The notes beneath the pieces were generated by a model. The model had not been told where the DNA came from. It made no database searches and saw only the letters and a list, made by a program, of their open reading frames with translations. A program made the translations under genes and the position numbers. 64,000 nucleotides of DNA. Source: Blautia sp900556555. GTDB lineage: Bacteria; Bacillota; Clostridia; Lachnospirales; Lachnospiraceae. Shown piece by piece: positions 16,705-25,372 of this stretch (positions are counted from its first letter, which is position 1; every line of letters starts with the position of its first letter). Where the stretch lies: assembly GCA_964250615.1 (NCBI GenBank), contig CAXUGM010000004.1; one strand, written 5' to 3'.

Positions 16705-16778
16705 TCCTCTTTGTCTGGTGGACTGTTACCTTGTAGTGCAAGGAAGGGAATTGTTATTATCAGCAAAGAGGCTTTTTT
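16705..16778 (+). terminator. Terminator-like hairpin after cooC1
   Basis: CCTCTTTG (16706-16713) pairs with CAAAGAGG (16764-16771), followed by CTTTTTT. The long apical part contains an inner CCTTG/CAAGG hairpin. It may end the cooC1 transcript or act as an attenuator before acsA. Confidence 0.65.
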
Positions 16779-16792
16779 ATAAAGCTTTATAA

Positions 16793-16853
16793 CCCCCTGG
16801 GGCGGATAAGGAAATGGGGGAATGCCCCGGAAAATATGAAGTGTGCCGACTTC
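16793..16853 (+). ncRNA. Candidate structured leader of acsA
   Basis: Four G/C blocks lie in the order CCCCC (16793-16797), GGGGC (16799-16803), GGGGG (16816-16820) and GCCCC (16824-16828). Blocks 1 and 3 can pair and so can 2 and 4, giving interlocking or mutually exclusive stems. A further hairpin GAAGT/ACTTC (16838-16853) is followed by seven A's and then the acsA ribosome site. It matches no riboswitch that I recognise. Confidence 0.45.
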
Positions 16854-16893
16854 AAAAAAATGAATAAGAGGCGATAGTAAAAGGAGGATATTC

Positions 16894-18786
16894 ATGAGTG
16901 AATTCAGATTAGCTACAGTAGAAGAATTTGAAGCTGCTACTGCGAGACTCCTGGAAACAGCAGCAAAAGTAGGCGCTGACACCTGGCAGGCTCGAGTAAA
17001 AAATCAGACACCACATTGTAAATTCGGAGAAGAAGGAATCTGCTGCCGTATTTGTACTATGGGACCTTGCCGTATTACAAAGAAAGCTCCAAGAGGAATC
17101 TGCGGATGTGATGTTCATGGTATCGTTGGTCGTAACTACCTGAAATTTACAGCAGGTGGAGCTGCTACACACTCTGACCATGGCCGTGAAATCTGCCATA
17201 CCTTATATGAAACAGCAGCAGACGGATGCTACAAAGTAAAAGATCCTGAAAAACTGATCCGTATTGCAAAAGAGTGGGATATCGAAACAGAAGGAAAAGA
17301 TATCTATGACTTAGCACATGAAGTTGCTTTGGCAGGTCTGAATGAATACGGTAAACCATTCGGAACACAGAAATTCTTAAAGAGAGCTCCGGAATCACAG
17401 CAGAAATTATGGGAAGAGAACGAAATTGCTCCTCGTGCAATCGACAGAGAAGTAGCTAGTTCTATGCACATGGCACATATGGGATGTTCTTCTAAACCAG
17501 AAGCACTTGTAAAACAGGCTCTTCGCTGCGGCCTTGGCGATGGATGGGGCGGTTCCATGATGGGAACAGAATTCTCTGACGTACTTTTCGGTACTCCAAA
17601 GCCAATCGAAACAGAAGCGAACTTAGGTGTTATGGTAGAAGAAAACGTAAATATCGTTGTTCATGGACATGACCCAAGTCTTTCTGAAATGATCTGTGAA
17701 GTAGCTGACAGCCCGGAAATGATTGCATACGCAAAAGAAATGGGTGCAAAAGGCATCACAATTTCTGGTGTTTGCTGTACATCAAATGAAGTTGCAATGC
17801 GCCGTGGTATTCCAATGGCTGGTAACTTCTTACAGCAGGAAAACGTTGTGCTGACAGGTGCTTGTGAAGCAATCGTTGTTGATGTTCAGTGTATTTTCCC
17901 AGCTTTGGGACCTCTGAGCAAATGCTTCCACACAAAATTCATCACAACATCTCCAATTGCTCAGATGCCGGATTCCGAATTTATCCGTTTTGATGCTCAC
18001 ACAGCAGTAGAGAAAGCTACTCAGATTGTAAAACTGGCAATCGAAAACTTCAAGAACAGAAAACCAGAATTAGTACATATTCCTCAGATGAAACAGAAAG
18101 CAACTGTTGGATATTCCACAGAAGCAATTGTAAAAGTTCTGGATGGTGTTACAAACTCACAGGTAGATGTAACAGGAACTACAAAACCATTATTACAGTG
18201 TATTACATCTGGTGTACTTCGTGGTGCAGTTGCTATGGTTGGATGTAACAACCCGAAAGTTCGTCCTGACTTAGCGCACATTGAACTGATGAAGAAGATG
18301 GTTGCAAACGATATTATTATCATTGCATCCGGATGTTCCGCACAGGCTGCCGCAAAAGCAGGTCTTATGGACAAAGCTGCAAAAGATATTTGTGGTGCAG
18401 GTCTTAAGAGAGTTTGTGAACTGGCAGATATTCCTCCAGTACTTCACATGGGATCTTGTGTTGATATTTCCCGTATGCTGGTTCTGGCAGCAACACTTGC
18501 AAAAGATGCAGGCTTACATATTTCTCAGCTTCCAGTTGTTGGATGTGCTCCTGAATGGATGTCTGAAAAAGCTGTTTCTATTGGTAACTATGTTATCGGA
18601 TCTGGTATTGATACATTCTTAGGTGTAGATCCTTATGCATCAGGTTCCAGTGAAATGGTTGAAATCCTGACAAACGGTACAAGAGAATGGTGTGAAGCAG
18701 CATTTACTGTAGAAAAAGATATTGATAAATTAGGTGATGCCATGATGGCAAGAATCGAAGAGAAGAGAGCTGCGCTTGGTATCTAA
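16894..18786 (+). CDS. acsA: Carbon monoxide dehydrogenase catalytic subunit of the CODH/ACS complex
   Basis: AcsA reduces CO2 to CO for acetyl-CoA synthesis. The 630 residues are the normal length. Cys42, Cys50, Cys51, Cys54, Cys59, Cys70 and Cys72 form the N-terminal pattern for the D and B clusters. Later segments such as VGCNNPK, ASGCSAQAAAKAGLMD and HMGSCVDISR supply C-cluster (Ni-4Fe-4S) ligands and catalytic surroundings. It is flanked by two cooC genes and followed by acsB. Codon use is strongly biased (GAA, AAA, GCA, GTT), like rplS, which implies very high expression. AAAGGAGG precedes the start. Confidence 0.97.
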   Translation: MSEFRLATVEEFEAATARLLETAAKVGADTWQARVKNQTPHCKFGEEGICCRICTMGPCRITKKAPRGICGCDVHGIVGRNYLKFTAGGAATHSDHGREICHTLYETAADGCYKVKDPEKLIRIAKEWDIETEGKDIYDLAHEVALAGLNEYGKPFGTQKFLKRAPESQQKLWEENEIAPRAIDREVASSMHMAHMGCSSKPEALVKQALRCGLGDGWGGSMMGTEFSDVLFGTPKPIETEANLGVMVEENVNIVVHGHDPSLSEMICEVADSPEMIAYAKEMGAKGITISGVCCTSNEVAMRRGIPMAGNFLQQENVVLTGACEAIVVDVQCIFPALGPLSKCFHTKFITTSPIAQMPDSEFIRFDAHTAVEKATQIVKLAIENFKNRKPELVHIPQMKQKATVGYSTEAIVKVLDGVTNSQVDVTGTTKPLLQCITSGVLRGAVAMVGCNNPKVRPDLAHIELMKKMVANDIIIIASGCSAQAAAKAGLMDKAAKDICGAGLKRVCELADIPPVLHMGSCVDISRMLVLAATLAKDAGLHISQLPVVGCAPEWMSEKAVSIGNYVIGSGIDTFLGVDPYASGSSEMVEILTNGTREWCEAAFTVEKDIDKLGDAMMARIEEKRAALGI

Positions 18787-18826
18787 TCTTTGATGACACT
18801 GAAATAACTCTAGAAAGGTGAATGAC

Positions 18827-19594
18827 ATGAAGATAGCAGTTACAGGGAAAGGCGGCGTAGGAAAGACCACCTTTGCGGCAACCCTTGCCAGATTATATGC
18901 AGATGAGGGAAAGCATGTGCTTGCAGCAGATGTGGACCCGGATGCAAATCTGGGATTGGCTCTTGGTTTTGATGAAGAAACTCTCGATTCAATTATTCCC
19001 ATTACAAAAATGAGAAAGCTGATTGAAGAGAGAACAGGAGCCGGAGCAGATAATCAGTTTTATACACTGAATCCAAAGGTAAGTGATATCCCTGATACCT
19101 ATTCTAAAATGGTAAACGGAGTAAGACTCCTGGTATTGGGCACTGTGGAGACTGGTGGAGGCGGATGTGTTTGTCCGGAGCATGTGATGCTCCGAAGAAT
19201 CATCAATAACCTGGTGCTTCACAGAGACGATGTAGTGATTTTAGATATGGAAGCAGGACTGGAGCATTTAGGAAGGGGTACAACAGAATCCATGGATCAG
19301 TTCATTGTAGTGATTGAACCTGGTGCAAGGAGTGTGCAGACCTACAAGAATGTGAAGAGGCTTGCAAAGGATTTGGGAGTAAAGCAGGTCCGGGTTGTGG
19401 CGAATAAGGTGCGGAACGAAGATGACGAAGCATTTGTGAGAAGCAAAATTCCTGCTGAAGATCTTCTGGGCTTCATTCACTATAATACAGAAGTTATTGA
19501 TGCTGACCGTCAGGGACAGTCCCCGTATGATTTCAGCAACACAGTGAAAGAAGAAATCACAAAAATCAAATCTATAATCGATCAAGGATTATAA
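18827..19594 (+). CDS. CooC/AcsF family nickel-insertion ATPase (second copy)
   Basis: The 255-residue MinD-type ATPase has Walker A GKGGVGKTT at residues 7-15 and the metal-binding CxC pair Cys114/Cys116 (GGGCVCPEH). It lies between acsA and acsB, the position of the AcsF/CooC2 maturation factor for acetyl-CoA synthase or CODH. Compared with cooC1 the region around the CxC is different (VETGGGG instead of GRTQGKG), so the two may serve different targets; this is inference. The ATG at 18827 follows GAAAGG; a GTG at 18818 is less likely. Confidence 0.92.
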   Translation: MKIAVTGKGGVGKTTFAATLARLYADEGKHVLAADVDPDANLGLALGFDEETLDSIIPITKMRKLIEERTGAGADNQFYTLNPKVSDIPDTYSKMVNGVRLLVLGTVETGGGGCVCPEHVMLRRIINNLVLHRDDVVILDMEAGLEHLGRGTTESMDQFIVVIEPGARSVQTYKNVKRLAKDLGVKQVRVVANKVRNEDDEAFVRSKIPAEDLLGFIHYNTEVIDADRQGQSPYDFSNTVKEEITKIKSIIDQGL

Positions 19595-19614
19595 AATGTT
19601 AGGAGGATAAAACA

Positions 19615-21741
19615 TTGACATTATTTGAAACAGTATTTAGTGGAAATGACGCTGTTTATGGATTAACAGAAGGCGCAATCAACGCTGCCATTGAACAGCA
19701 CGGAGCTGATAAAGCAATCAGCTTCCCGAATACAGCTTACAGCTTACCTTGCTACTACGCTGTAACAGGTGTAAAAGTTGGCACATTGGGAGAATTAAAA
19801 GAAGCTTTAGGTGTTGTAAAAACACTTATGACCAGAGAAATGAGAACACATGATGTATTTATGTCAGGTGTTGCTACTGCTCTTTGTGCAGAGTTTATCG
19901 AAGTTTTAAAATATATTGATGGTGCAACTCCATATGAAGAACCATGCTACGGACATTTAGCAGATGCTGTAATCCGTGAACTTGGTGTACCTCTTGTAAC
20001 CGGAGATATCCCAGGTGTTGCTGTAATTCTTGGAAAAGCTCCTACAACAGAAGATGCAGTTGCTTTGGTTAAGAGCTATCAGGCACAGGGTATTCTGGTA
20101 ACTTTAGTAGGCGATGTCATTGATCAGCTTGCAGAAGCAGGTATGAAGACTGGTGCAAACGTACGTGTAATTCCATTAGGAAAAGATGTAACATCTGTTA
20201 TCCATGTTGTATCTGTTGCATTAAGAGCAGCTCTGATCTTTGGTAACATTACACCAGGTGATGCTGCAAGCTTAATGAAATACACATTTGAACGTGTTCC
20301 TGCATTCGTTAATGCATTTGCACCATTAAATGATGTAATCGTTGCATGTGGAGCTGGTGCCATTGCACTTGGTTTCCCTGTAATCACAAACCAGGAAGGT
20401 GTATCTGAAGTTCCTAAGAGCTTAATCGTTCAGACAGATGTAAGCAAATTCAATGCAACTTCTCTGGAAGCTCGTGATATCAAGATTAAAATCACAAACA
20501 TTGATATTCCTGTTGCTTTCGCATCTGCATTTGAAGGTGAAATCATCCGTAGAGGTGATATGCAGGTAGAATTTGATGGTTCCCGTGTAGACTGTGCTGA
20601 GTTAGTACATACTGTAGAAGCATCTGAGATTGAAGACCACAAGATTACTGTTGTGGGACCAGAAGCAGATGAAATGGAACTGGGAAGCAAAAACAGCATT
20701 GCATATGTTGTTAAAGTTGCTGGTAAGAACATGCAGCCAGACTTTGAGCCAGTTATTGAGCGTAAATTCCATAACTACATTAACTGCATCGAAGGTGTAT
20801 ATCATACAGGACAGCGTGATATGCAGCGTATCCGTATCAGCAAAGATGCATTTAATGCAGGATTCCGTATTAAACATATCGGTGAAGTATTATATGCTTC
20901 TGTTAAGAACGAATTTGATGCTGTTGTTGACAAATGTGAAGTTGTGATCTACACAGATCCTGCTGAATGTACAAGAATCCGTCATGAAGTAGCAATTCCT
21001 ACTTTCAACAAACGTGATGACAGACTGAAATCTCTGACTGATGAATCTGTAGATGTATATTACAGCTGCATCCTTTGCCAGGCATTCTCCCCATCTCACG
21101 TATGTGTTGTAACACCAGAACGTCTGGGACTTTGTGGTGCGGTTTCATGGCTGGATGCAAAAGCTACAAACGAGCTTGATCCAAACGGACCTTGCCAGGT
21201 AATCACAAAAGAAAGACCAATCGATGAAAGAATCGGTGAGTACGAAGACGTAAACGAAGCAGTTCGTAAATTCTCCCAGGGTGCTCTGGAAGATGTATCT
21301 CTGTACTCCATCATGGAAAAACCAATGACATCCTGCGGATGCTTCGAATGTATCTGTGGTATAGAACCATTCTCCAATGGTGTTGTTATTACAAACCGTG
21401 AATATGCAGGAATGACTCCTCTTGGAATGACATTCCCAGAACTTGCTTCCATGACAGGTGGCGGTGTTCAGACACCAGGATTCATGGGACATGGTAAACA
21501 CTTTATCGGTTCTAAGAAGTTCATGAAAGCAGAAGGCGGTATTGAACGTATCGTATGGATGCCAAAAGAACTGAAAGAATTCGTTGCTGACAGAGTAAAT
21601 GCTACAGCAAAAGAACTTTACGGAATCGATAACTTTACAGATATGATTGGTGATGAAACAATCGCAACAGATCCTGAAACACTGGTTGCATTCTTAACAG
21701 AAAAGAATCATCCGGCACTTTCAATGGAACCAATGATGTAA
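19615..21741 (+). CDS. acsB: CO-methylating acetyl-CoA synthase subunit
   Basis: AcsB joins a methyl group from the corrinoid protein, CO and CoA into acetyl-CoA at the A-cluster. In the 708 residues the cluster ligands are Cys485, Cys488, Cys497 and Cys507, plus the distal-nickel site Cys574-Gly-Cys576. These are exactly 21 positions below the known Moorella ligands (506, 509, 518, 528, 595, 597), so the A-cluster is intact and the N-terminus is slightly shorter. The start is TTG at 19615, eight bases after AGGAGG. Codon use is of the high-expression type. Confidence 0.97.
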   Translation: MTLFETVFSGNDAVYGLTEGAINAAIEQHGADKAISFPNTAYSLPCYYAVTGVKVGTLGELKEALGVVKTLMTREMRTHDVFMSGVATALCAEFIEVLKYIDGATPYEEPCYGHLADAVIRELGVPLVTGDIPGVAVILGKAPTTEDAVALVKSYQAQGILVTLVGDVIDQLAEAGMKTGANVRVIPLGKDVTSVIHVVSVALRAALIFGNITPGDAASLMKYTFERVPAFVNAFAPLNDVIVACGAGAIALGFPVITNQEGVSEVPKSLIVQTDVSKFNATSLEARDIKIKITNIDIPVAFASAFEGEIIRRGDMQVEFDGSRVDCAELVHTVEASEIEDHKITVVGPEADEMELGSKNSIAYVVKVAGKNMQPDFEPVIERKFHNYINCIEGVYHTGQRDMQRIRISKDAFNAGFRIKHIGEVLYASVKNEFDAVVDKCEVVIYTDPAECTRIRHEVAIPTFNKRDDRLKSLTDESVDVYYSCILCQAFSPSHVCVVTPERLGLCGAVSWLDAKATNELDPNGPCQVITKERPIDERIGEYEDVNEAVRKFSQGALEDVSLYSIMEKPMTSCGCFECICGIEPFSNGVVITNREYAGMTPLGMTFPELASMTGGGVQTPGFMGHGKHFIGSKKFMKAEGGIERIVWMPKELKEFVADRVNATAKELYGIDNFTDMIGDETIATDPETLVAFLTEKNHPALSMEPMM

Positions 21742-21752
21742 TAATAAGAAAT

Positions 21753-21788
21753 GGGAGTCTCTTTTCTCGGGGAAAGAGCTCCCGTTTC
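21753..21788 (+). terminator. Terminator after acsB
   Basis: GGGAG-TCTCTTT pairs with AAAGAG-CTCCC with one bulged base and a short loop, followed by GTTT. It separates acsB from the acsD promoter. Confidence 0.7.
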
Positions 21789-21883
21789 CCCTGTATGGGA
21801 AAATTGACTAAAACAATCTAGTTTTACTGGGCTGTTTTGGCAGATGCAGAAAAAAAGATTTCCATGGAAAAGCACTGGGAATC

Positions 21884-21913
21884 TTGTCAATATCTCTCAT
21901 TATGTAGTATAAT
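21884..21913 (+). promoter_or_regulatory. Promoter of the acsD-acsC operon
   Basis: TTGTCA (21884-21889) and TATAAT (21908-21913) with an 18-base spacer. It shows that the corrinoid-protein genes can be transcribed apart from acsA-acsB. Confidence 0.8.
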
Positions 21914-21916
21914 GTA

Positions 21917-21951
21917 GACGACAAATGCGGATTGCCATAAGTATTTGTCGT
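21917..21951 (+). promoter_or_regulatory. Inverted repeat in the acsD leader
   Basis: ACGACAAATGC and GTATTTGTCGT form an 11-bp stem (one G-U pair) with a 12-base loop, starting just past the -10 box and so at or near the first transcribed base. It could be an operator or a 5' stabilising hairpin. Confidence 0.6.
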
Positions 21952-21981
21952 TTATAAAAAATATGAAGGAGGCTAACTGAA

Positions 21982-22920
21982 ATGCCGTTTAATCAGAAAC
22001 CACAGAAATTCAATGCAAACATTAACACAGTTGAAATTGGATGCGGGGACAAAGCTATTAAGTTAGGAGGAGAATGCACATTTCCTTTCTACACTTTTGA
22101 CGCTCCAATGGAAAATGCACCAAAAGTAGGTGTGGAAATTTCCGATATGGGTCTTGCTAATATTCCTGGTATCCAGGCATATTACGCTGGTGCTGAATCC
22201 ATGGCAGATATTGCTAAAAAAGCAGAAGCTATGGAAGGTGCAGATTTTGTATGCTTACGTTTGGAAGGCGGAGATCCAAACGGAGAAAACAAATCTGTTG
22301 AAGAATTGATTGCCATTGTTAAAGAAGTTGCAGAAGCTGTTACTTGCCCATTAGTAGTAGAAGGATGCAAGAACGTAGAGAAAGACTCTGAACTGCTTCC
22401 AAAAGTTGCTGAAGCATTACAGGGTAAAAACGCTTTAGTTCTTTCTGCAAGAGAAGAAAACTACAAAGCAGTTGGTGCTGCTGCAGGTCTTGCTTACAAC
22501 CAGAAAGTTGGTGCTGAGTCTGCTGTTGATATCAACCTTGCAAAACAGTTAAATGTTGTAATGACACAGTTAGGTGTGAAAGCTCAGGATATCGTTATGA
22601 ACGTTGGTTCTGCTGCTGTAGGTTACGGATTTGAATACGTTGTTTCCACTATGGACCGTATCAAAGGTGCTGCATTATCTCAGAATGATAATATGCTGCA
22701 GATGCCGATCATCACAACGGTAGCTGATGAATCCTGGAGTGTAAAAGAAGCTATGGCTTCTGAAGAAGATATGCCTGAATGGGGAGCTCTGGAAGACAGA
22801 GGTATCAGTATGGAAGTTCAGACAGCAGCAGCTGTACTGGCATCTGGTTCTGATGCTGTTATTTTGAAACATCCTCAGTCCGTTGCAACTATCTCAAAAA
22901 TGATTAAAGAATTAATGTAA
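21982..22920 (+). CDS. acsD: Corrinoid iron-sulfur protein small subunit
   Basis: AcsD pairs with AcsC to form the CFeSP, which carries the methyl group from methyl-THF to acetyl-CoA synthase. The 312-residue TIM-barrel protein has the family segments GGECTFPFYTFDAPMEN (start), LRLEGGDPNGE and, late, GISMEVQTAAAVLASGSDAVILKHP. It starts behind AAGGAGG with its own promoter. High-expression codon use matches acsA and acsB. Confidence 0.95.
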   Translation: MPFNQKPQKFNANINTVEIGCGDKAIKLGGECTFPFYTFDAPMENAPKVGVEISDMGLANIPGIQAYYAGAESMADIAKKAEAMEGADFVCLRLEGGDPNGENKSVEELIAIVKEVAEAVTCPLVVEGCKNVEKDSELLPKVAEALQGKNALVLSAREENYKAVGAAAGLAYNQKVGAESAVDINLAKQLNVVMTQLGVKAQDIVMNVGSAAVGYGFEYVVSTMDRIKGAALSQNDNMLQMPIITTVADESWSVKEAMASEEDMPEWGALEDRGISMEVQTAAAVLASGSDAVILKHPQSVATISKMIKELM

Positions 22921-22945
22921 TCGTAGAACAGGAGGATTTAAACAA

Positions 22946-24292
22946 ATGGCTTTAACAGGTATTCAAATCTTTAAAATGACACCAAAGAAAAACTGTAAAG
23001 AGTGCGGATGCCCTACATGTATGGCTTTCGCTATGAAAGTTGCTCAGGGTGCACTGGAAATTTCCAAATGCCCTCATATGTCTGAGGATGCACTGGCTGA
23101 ATTATCCGAGGCTACCGCTCCGCCAATGAAGACAATCAAAGTTGGTGCTGGTGAAAACGAATACACCTTAGGCGGTGAAACTGTTTTATACAGACATGAG
23201 AAAACTTTTGTCAGCAAGACAAGATATGCAGTAGCTGTTTGCACAGATATGGATGATGCAGCAGTAGATGCAAAACTTGCTGAACTTCAGAAAGTTGATT
23301 ATGACCGTATCGGTGAAAGAATGTACGTAGAAATGGTATATGTAAACTTCAATGAAGGTGCAGACAAAGACCGCTACGTAGAAATGGTTAAGAAAGCAGC
23401 TGCTACAGGAAGAACTTTAGTTCTTGGATGTAAAGATGTAGAAGTTGCAAAAGCAGCTCTGGAAGCATGCAAAGATGGCAAACCGGTATTAAACGGTGCT
23501 ACAGTAGCTAACTACGCAGAAATGAACGAAGTTGCAAAAGCAGCAGGTGTTGTTCTGGGTGTAGCAGGTGCTGACTTAAATGAAGTTTATGATACTGTAG
23601 CTGCATTAGAAAAAGCAGGAAATAAAAACCTGGTAATCGATGCTACAGGTGCTTCTATTAAAGAAGCATATGCAAACGCTGTTCAGATCCGTCGTGCTGC
23701 ATTAAAAGATCAGGATAGAACATTCGGATATCCTACTATCGTTAATACAGCAGTACTGGCTCATGGTGACAGAAACTTACAGCAGGCTCTTGCTTCTCTG
23801 TTCACAATGAAATACGGTTCTATCGTTGTTATGGAAACTCTGGATTATGCAGAAGCTCTTCCATTATTCGGTTTAAGACAGAACGTATTTACAGACCCAC
23901 AGAAGCCAATGAAAGTTGAACCAGGCGTATATGCATTAAATGGTGCTGATGAAAACTCAGTATGTCTGACAACTGTAGACTTTGCTCTGACCTACTTCGT
24001 AGTATCCGGTGAATTGGAGCGTTCCGGTGTTCCATGTAACCTGATCATCTCTGATGCAGGCGGACTTTCTGTATTAACAGCTTGGGCTGCTGGTAAATTA
24101 TCTTCCACATCTGTTGCTAAATACATTCAGGAAAATGTAGAAGGTAAAGTAAAATCCAGAAAACTGGTTATTCCAGGAAAAGTTGCCGTATTGAAAGGCG
24201 ATATCGAAGCAAAACTTCCAGGATGGGAAATCATTGTAGGACCTATGGAAGCTGTGCAGTTAGTAAAATTCTTAAAAGATTTAACTGCTTAA
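22946..24292 (+). CDS. acsC: Corrinoid iron-sulfur protein large subunit
   Basis: AcsC binds the cobamide and a [4Fe-4S] cluster that keeps cobalt reducible to Co(I). The cluster ligands are visible as Cys17, Cys20, Cys25 and Cys42 (CKECGCPTC ... KCP). A TIM-barrel domain follows, and the C-terminal Rossmann-like cobamide-binding domain closes the 448 residues (VLKGDIEAKLPGWEIIVGP). It lies 25 bases after acsD behind AGGAGG. Confidence 0.95.
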   Translation: MALTGIQIFKMTPKKNCKECGCPTCMAFAMKVAQGALEISKCPHMSEDALAELSEATAPPMKTIKVGAGENEYTLGGETVLYRHEKTFVSKTRYAVAVCTDMDDAAVDAKLAELQKVDYDRIGERMYVEMVYVNFNEGADKDRYVEMVKKAAATGRTLVLGCKDVEVAKAALEACKDGKPVLNGATVANYAEMNEVAKAAGVVLGVAGADLNEVYDTVAALEKAGNKNLVIDATGASIKEAYANAVQIRRAALKDQDRTFGYPTIVNTAVLAHGDRNLQQALASLFTMKYGSIVVMETLDYAEALPLFGLRQNVFTDPQKPMKVEPGVYALNGADENSVCLTTVDFALTYFVVSGELERSGVPCNLIISDAGGLSVLTAWAAGKLSSTSVAKYIQENVEGKVKSRKLVIPGKVAVLKGDIEAKLPGWEIIVGPMEAVQLVKFLKDLTA

Positions 24293-24355
24293 TGTTTGTA
24301 TAACAGCTATGGCAGGCTGTGCAATGCTACAGTGAACACTGTACATATGGAGAAG

Positions 24356-24440
24356 CCGGTCCGCTTTATGCGGGCCGGATATTCTCTCACATCTTAAATT
24401 TCTTCTAAACTTCCCCGGTTCTATTTGAAATAGAGGGGGT
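24356..24440 (+). other. Two stem-loops between acsC and acsE
   Basis: The 214-base acsC-acsE spacer has a 9-bp GC hairpin (CCGGTCCGC 24356-24364 with GCGGGCCGG 24370-24378). A second hairpin is built from CCCC, TCTATT, AATAGA and GGGG (24413-24439). Neither has a T-run, so RNA processing or stabilisation is more likely than termination. A TATAAA lies at 24443-24448 without a matching -35. Confidence 0.5.
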
Positions 24441-24506
24441 AGTATAAAATGAATAGAGTGAAAACAGGTGTAAAAAAATTATATATATAGTAAAAGGAGA
24501 ACTATT

Positions 24507-25292
24507 ATGGCTAAATTTGTTACAATTGGTGAAAGAATTCACTGTATTTCCCCAGCAATCCGTAGAGCAATGGCTGAGCGTGATCCAGAACCAATCTTAA
24601 AACGTGCAAAAGAACAGTTAGATGCTGGTGCTACATATCTGGATGTTAACATCGGACCTGCTGAAAACGATGGAGAAGATTTAATGAAATGGGCTGTTCA
24701 GTTAATCCAGTCTAATTTTGACAACGTTCCATTAGCTCTGGATACAGCTAATAAAAAAGCAATTGAAGCTGGTATCTCCGTATATAACAGAAGCAAAGGA
24801 AAACCAATCGTAAACTCTGCAGATGCAGGCGGAAGAATTGAAAACATCGACCTTGCAGCAGCAAACGATGCAATCGTTATTGCTCTTTGCTCCGCAGAAG
24901 GTATTGCAGCAGACAATGATGAACGTATGATGCACTGCCAGAACATGCTGGAAAGAGGTATGATGTTAGGTATGGAACCAACAGATTTATGGTTTGACCC
25001 ATTATTCCTGGTTGTGAAAGGTATGCAGGACAAACAGATGGAAGTTCTGGAAGCAATCAAGATGTTCAGCGATATGGGACTGAACTCTACAGGTGGTCTG
25101 TCCAATAACTCCAATGGTATGCCAAAACACATCCGTCCAATCATGGATTCTGCTTTAGTAGCTATGTGCATGATGCAGGGTCTTACTTCTGCAATCGTAA
25201 ATCCATGTGATTTAAGACTGATGGAAACCATCAAATCTTGTGATGTATTCAAAAACAATACATTATATGCAGATTCCTATCTGGAAATCTAA
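24507..25292 (+). CDS. acsE: Methyl-THF:corrinoid iron-sulfur protein methyltransferase
   Basis: AcsE moves the methyl group of 5-methyl-THF to Co(I) of the CFeSP. The 261 residues form a pterin-binding TIM barrel: FVTIGERIHC at the start, LDVNIGPAENDGE, ALDTANKKAIEAG, SADAGGRIEN and GLSNNSNGMPK. The Asn in GLSNNS aligns with the catalytic Asn known from Moorella MeTr. Length matches the family. AAAAGGAGA precedes the ATG. Confidence 0.95.
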   Translation: MAKFVTIGERIHCISPAIRRAMAERDPEPILKRAKEQLDAGATYLDVNIGPAENDGEDLMKWAVQLIQSNFDNVPLALDTANKKAIEAGISVYNRSKGKPIVNSADAGGRIENIDLAAANDAIVIALCSAEGIAADNDERMMHCQNMLERGMMLGMEPTDLWFDPLFLVVKGMQDKQMEVLEAIKMFSDMGLNSTGGLSNNSNGMPKHIRPIMDSALVAMCMMQGLTSAIVNPCDLRLMETIKSCDVFKNNTLYADSYLEI

Positions 25293-25317
25293 TTTTATAG
25301 AAGATACTTTATATGAA

Positions 25318-25350
25318 GGCTGCTGCAGATTTGCAGCAGCCTGTATAAAA
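25318..25350 (+). terminator. Hairpin after acsE
   Basis: GGCTGCTGCA (25318-25327) pairs perfectly with TGCAGCAGCC (25332-25341) around a 4-base loop. The tail (TGTATAAAAA) is T-poor, so termination may be partial and allow read-through to acsV. Confidence 0.65.
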
Positions 25351-25372
25351 ATCAGAGAAAGGCAGAGTTTCT

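Noticed and set aside
24698..25258. 186-residue minus-strand frame opposite acsE
   Set aside because: Shadow of a gene with strong codon bias; such bias lowers stops on the opposite strand.
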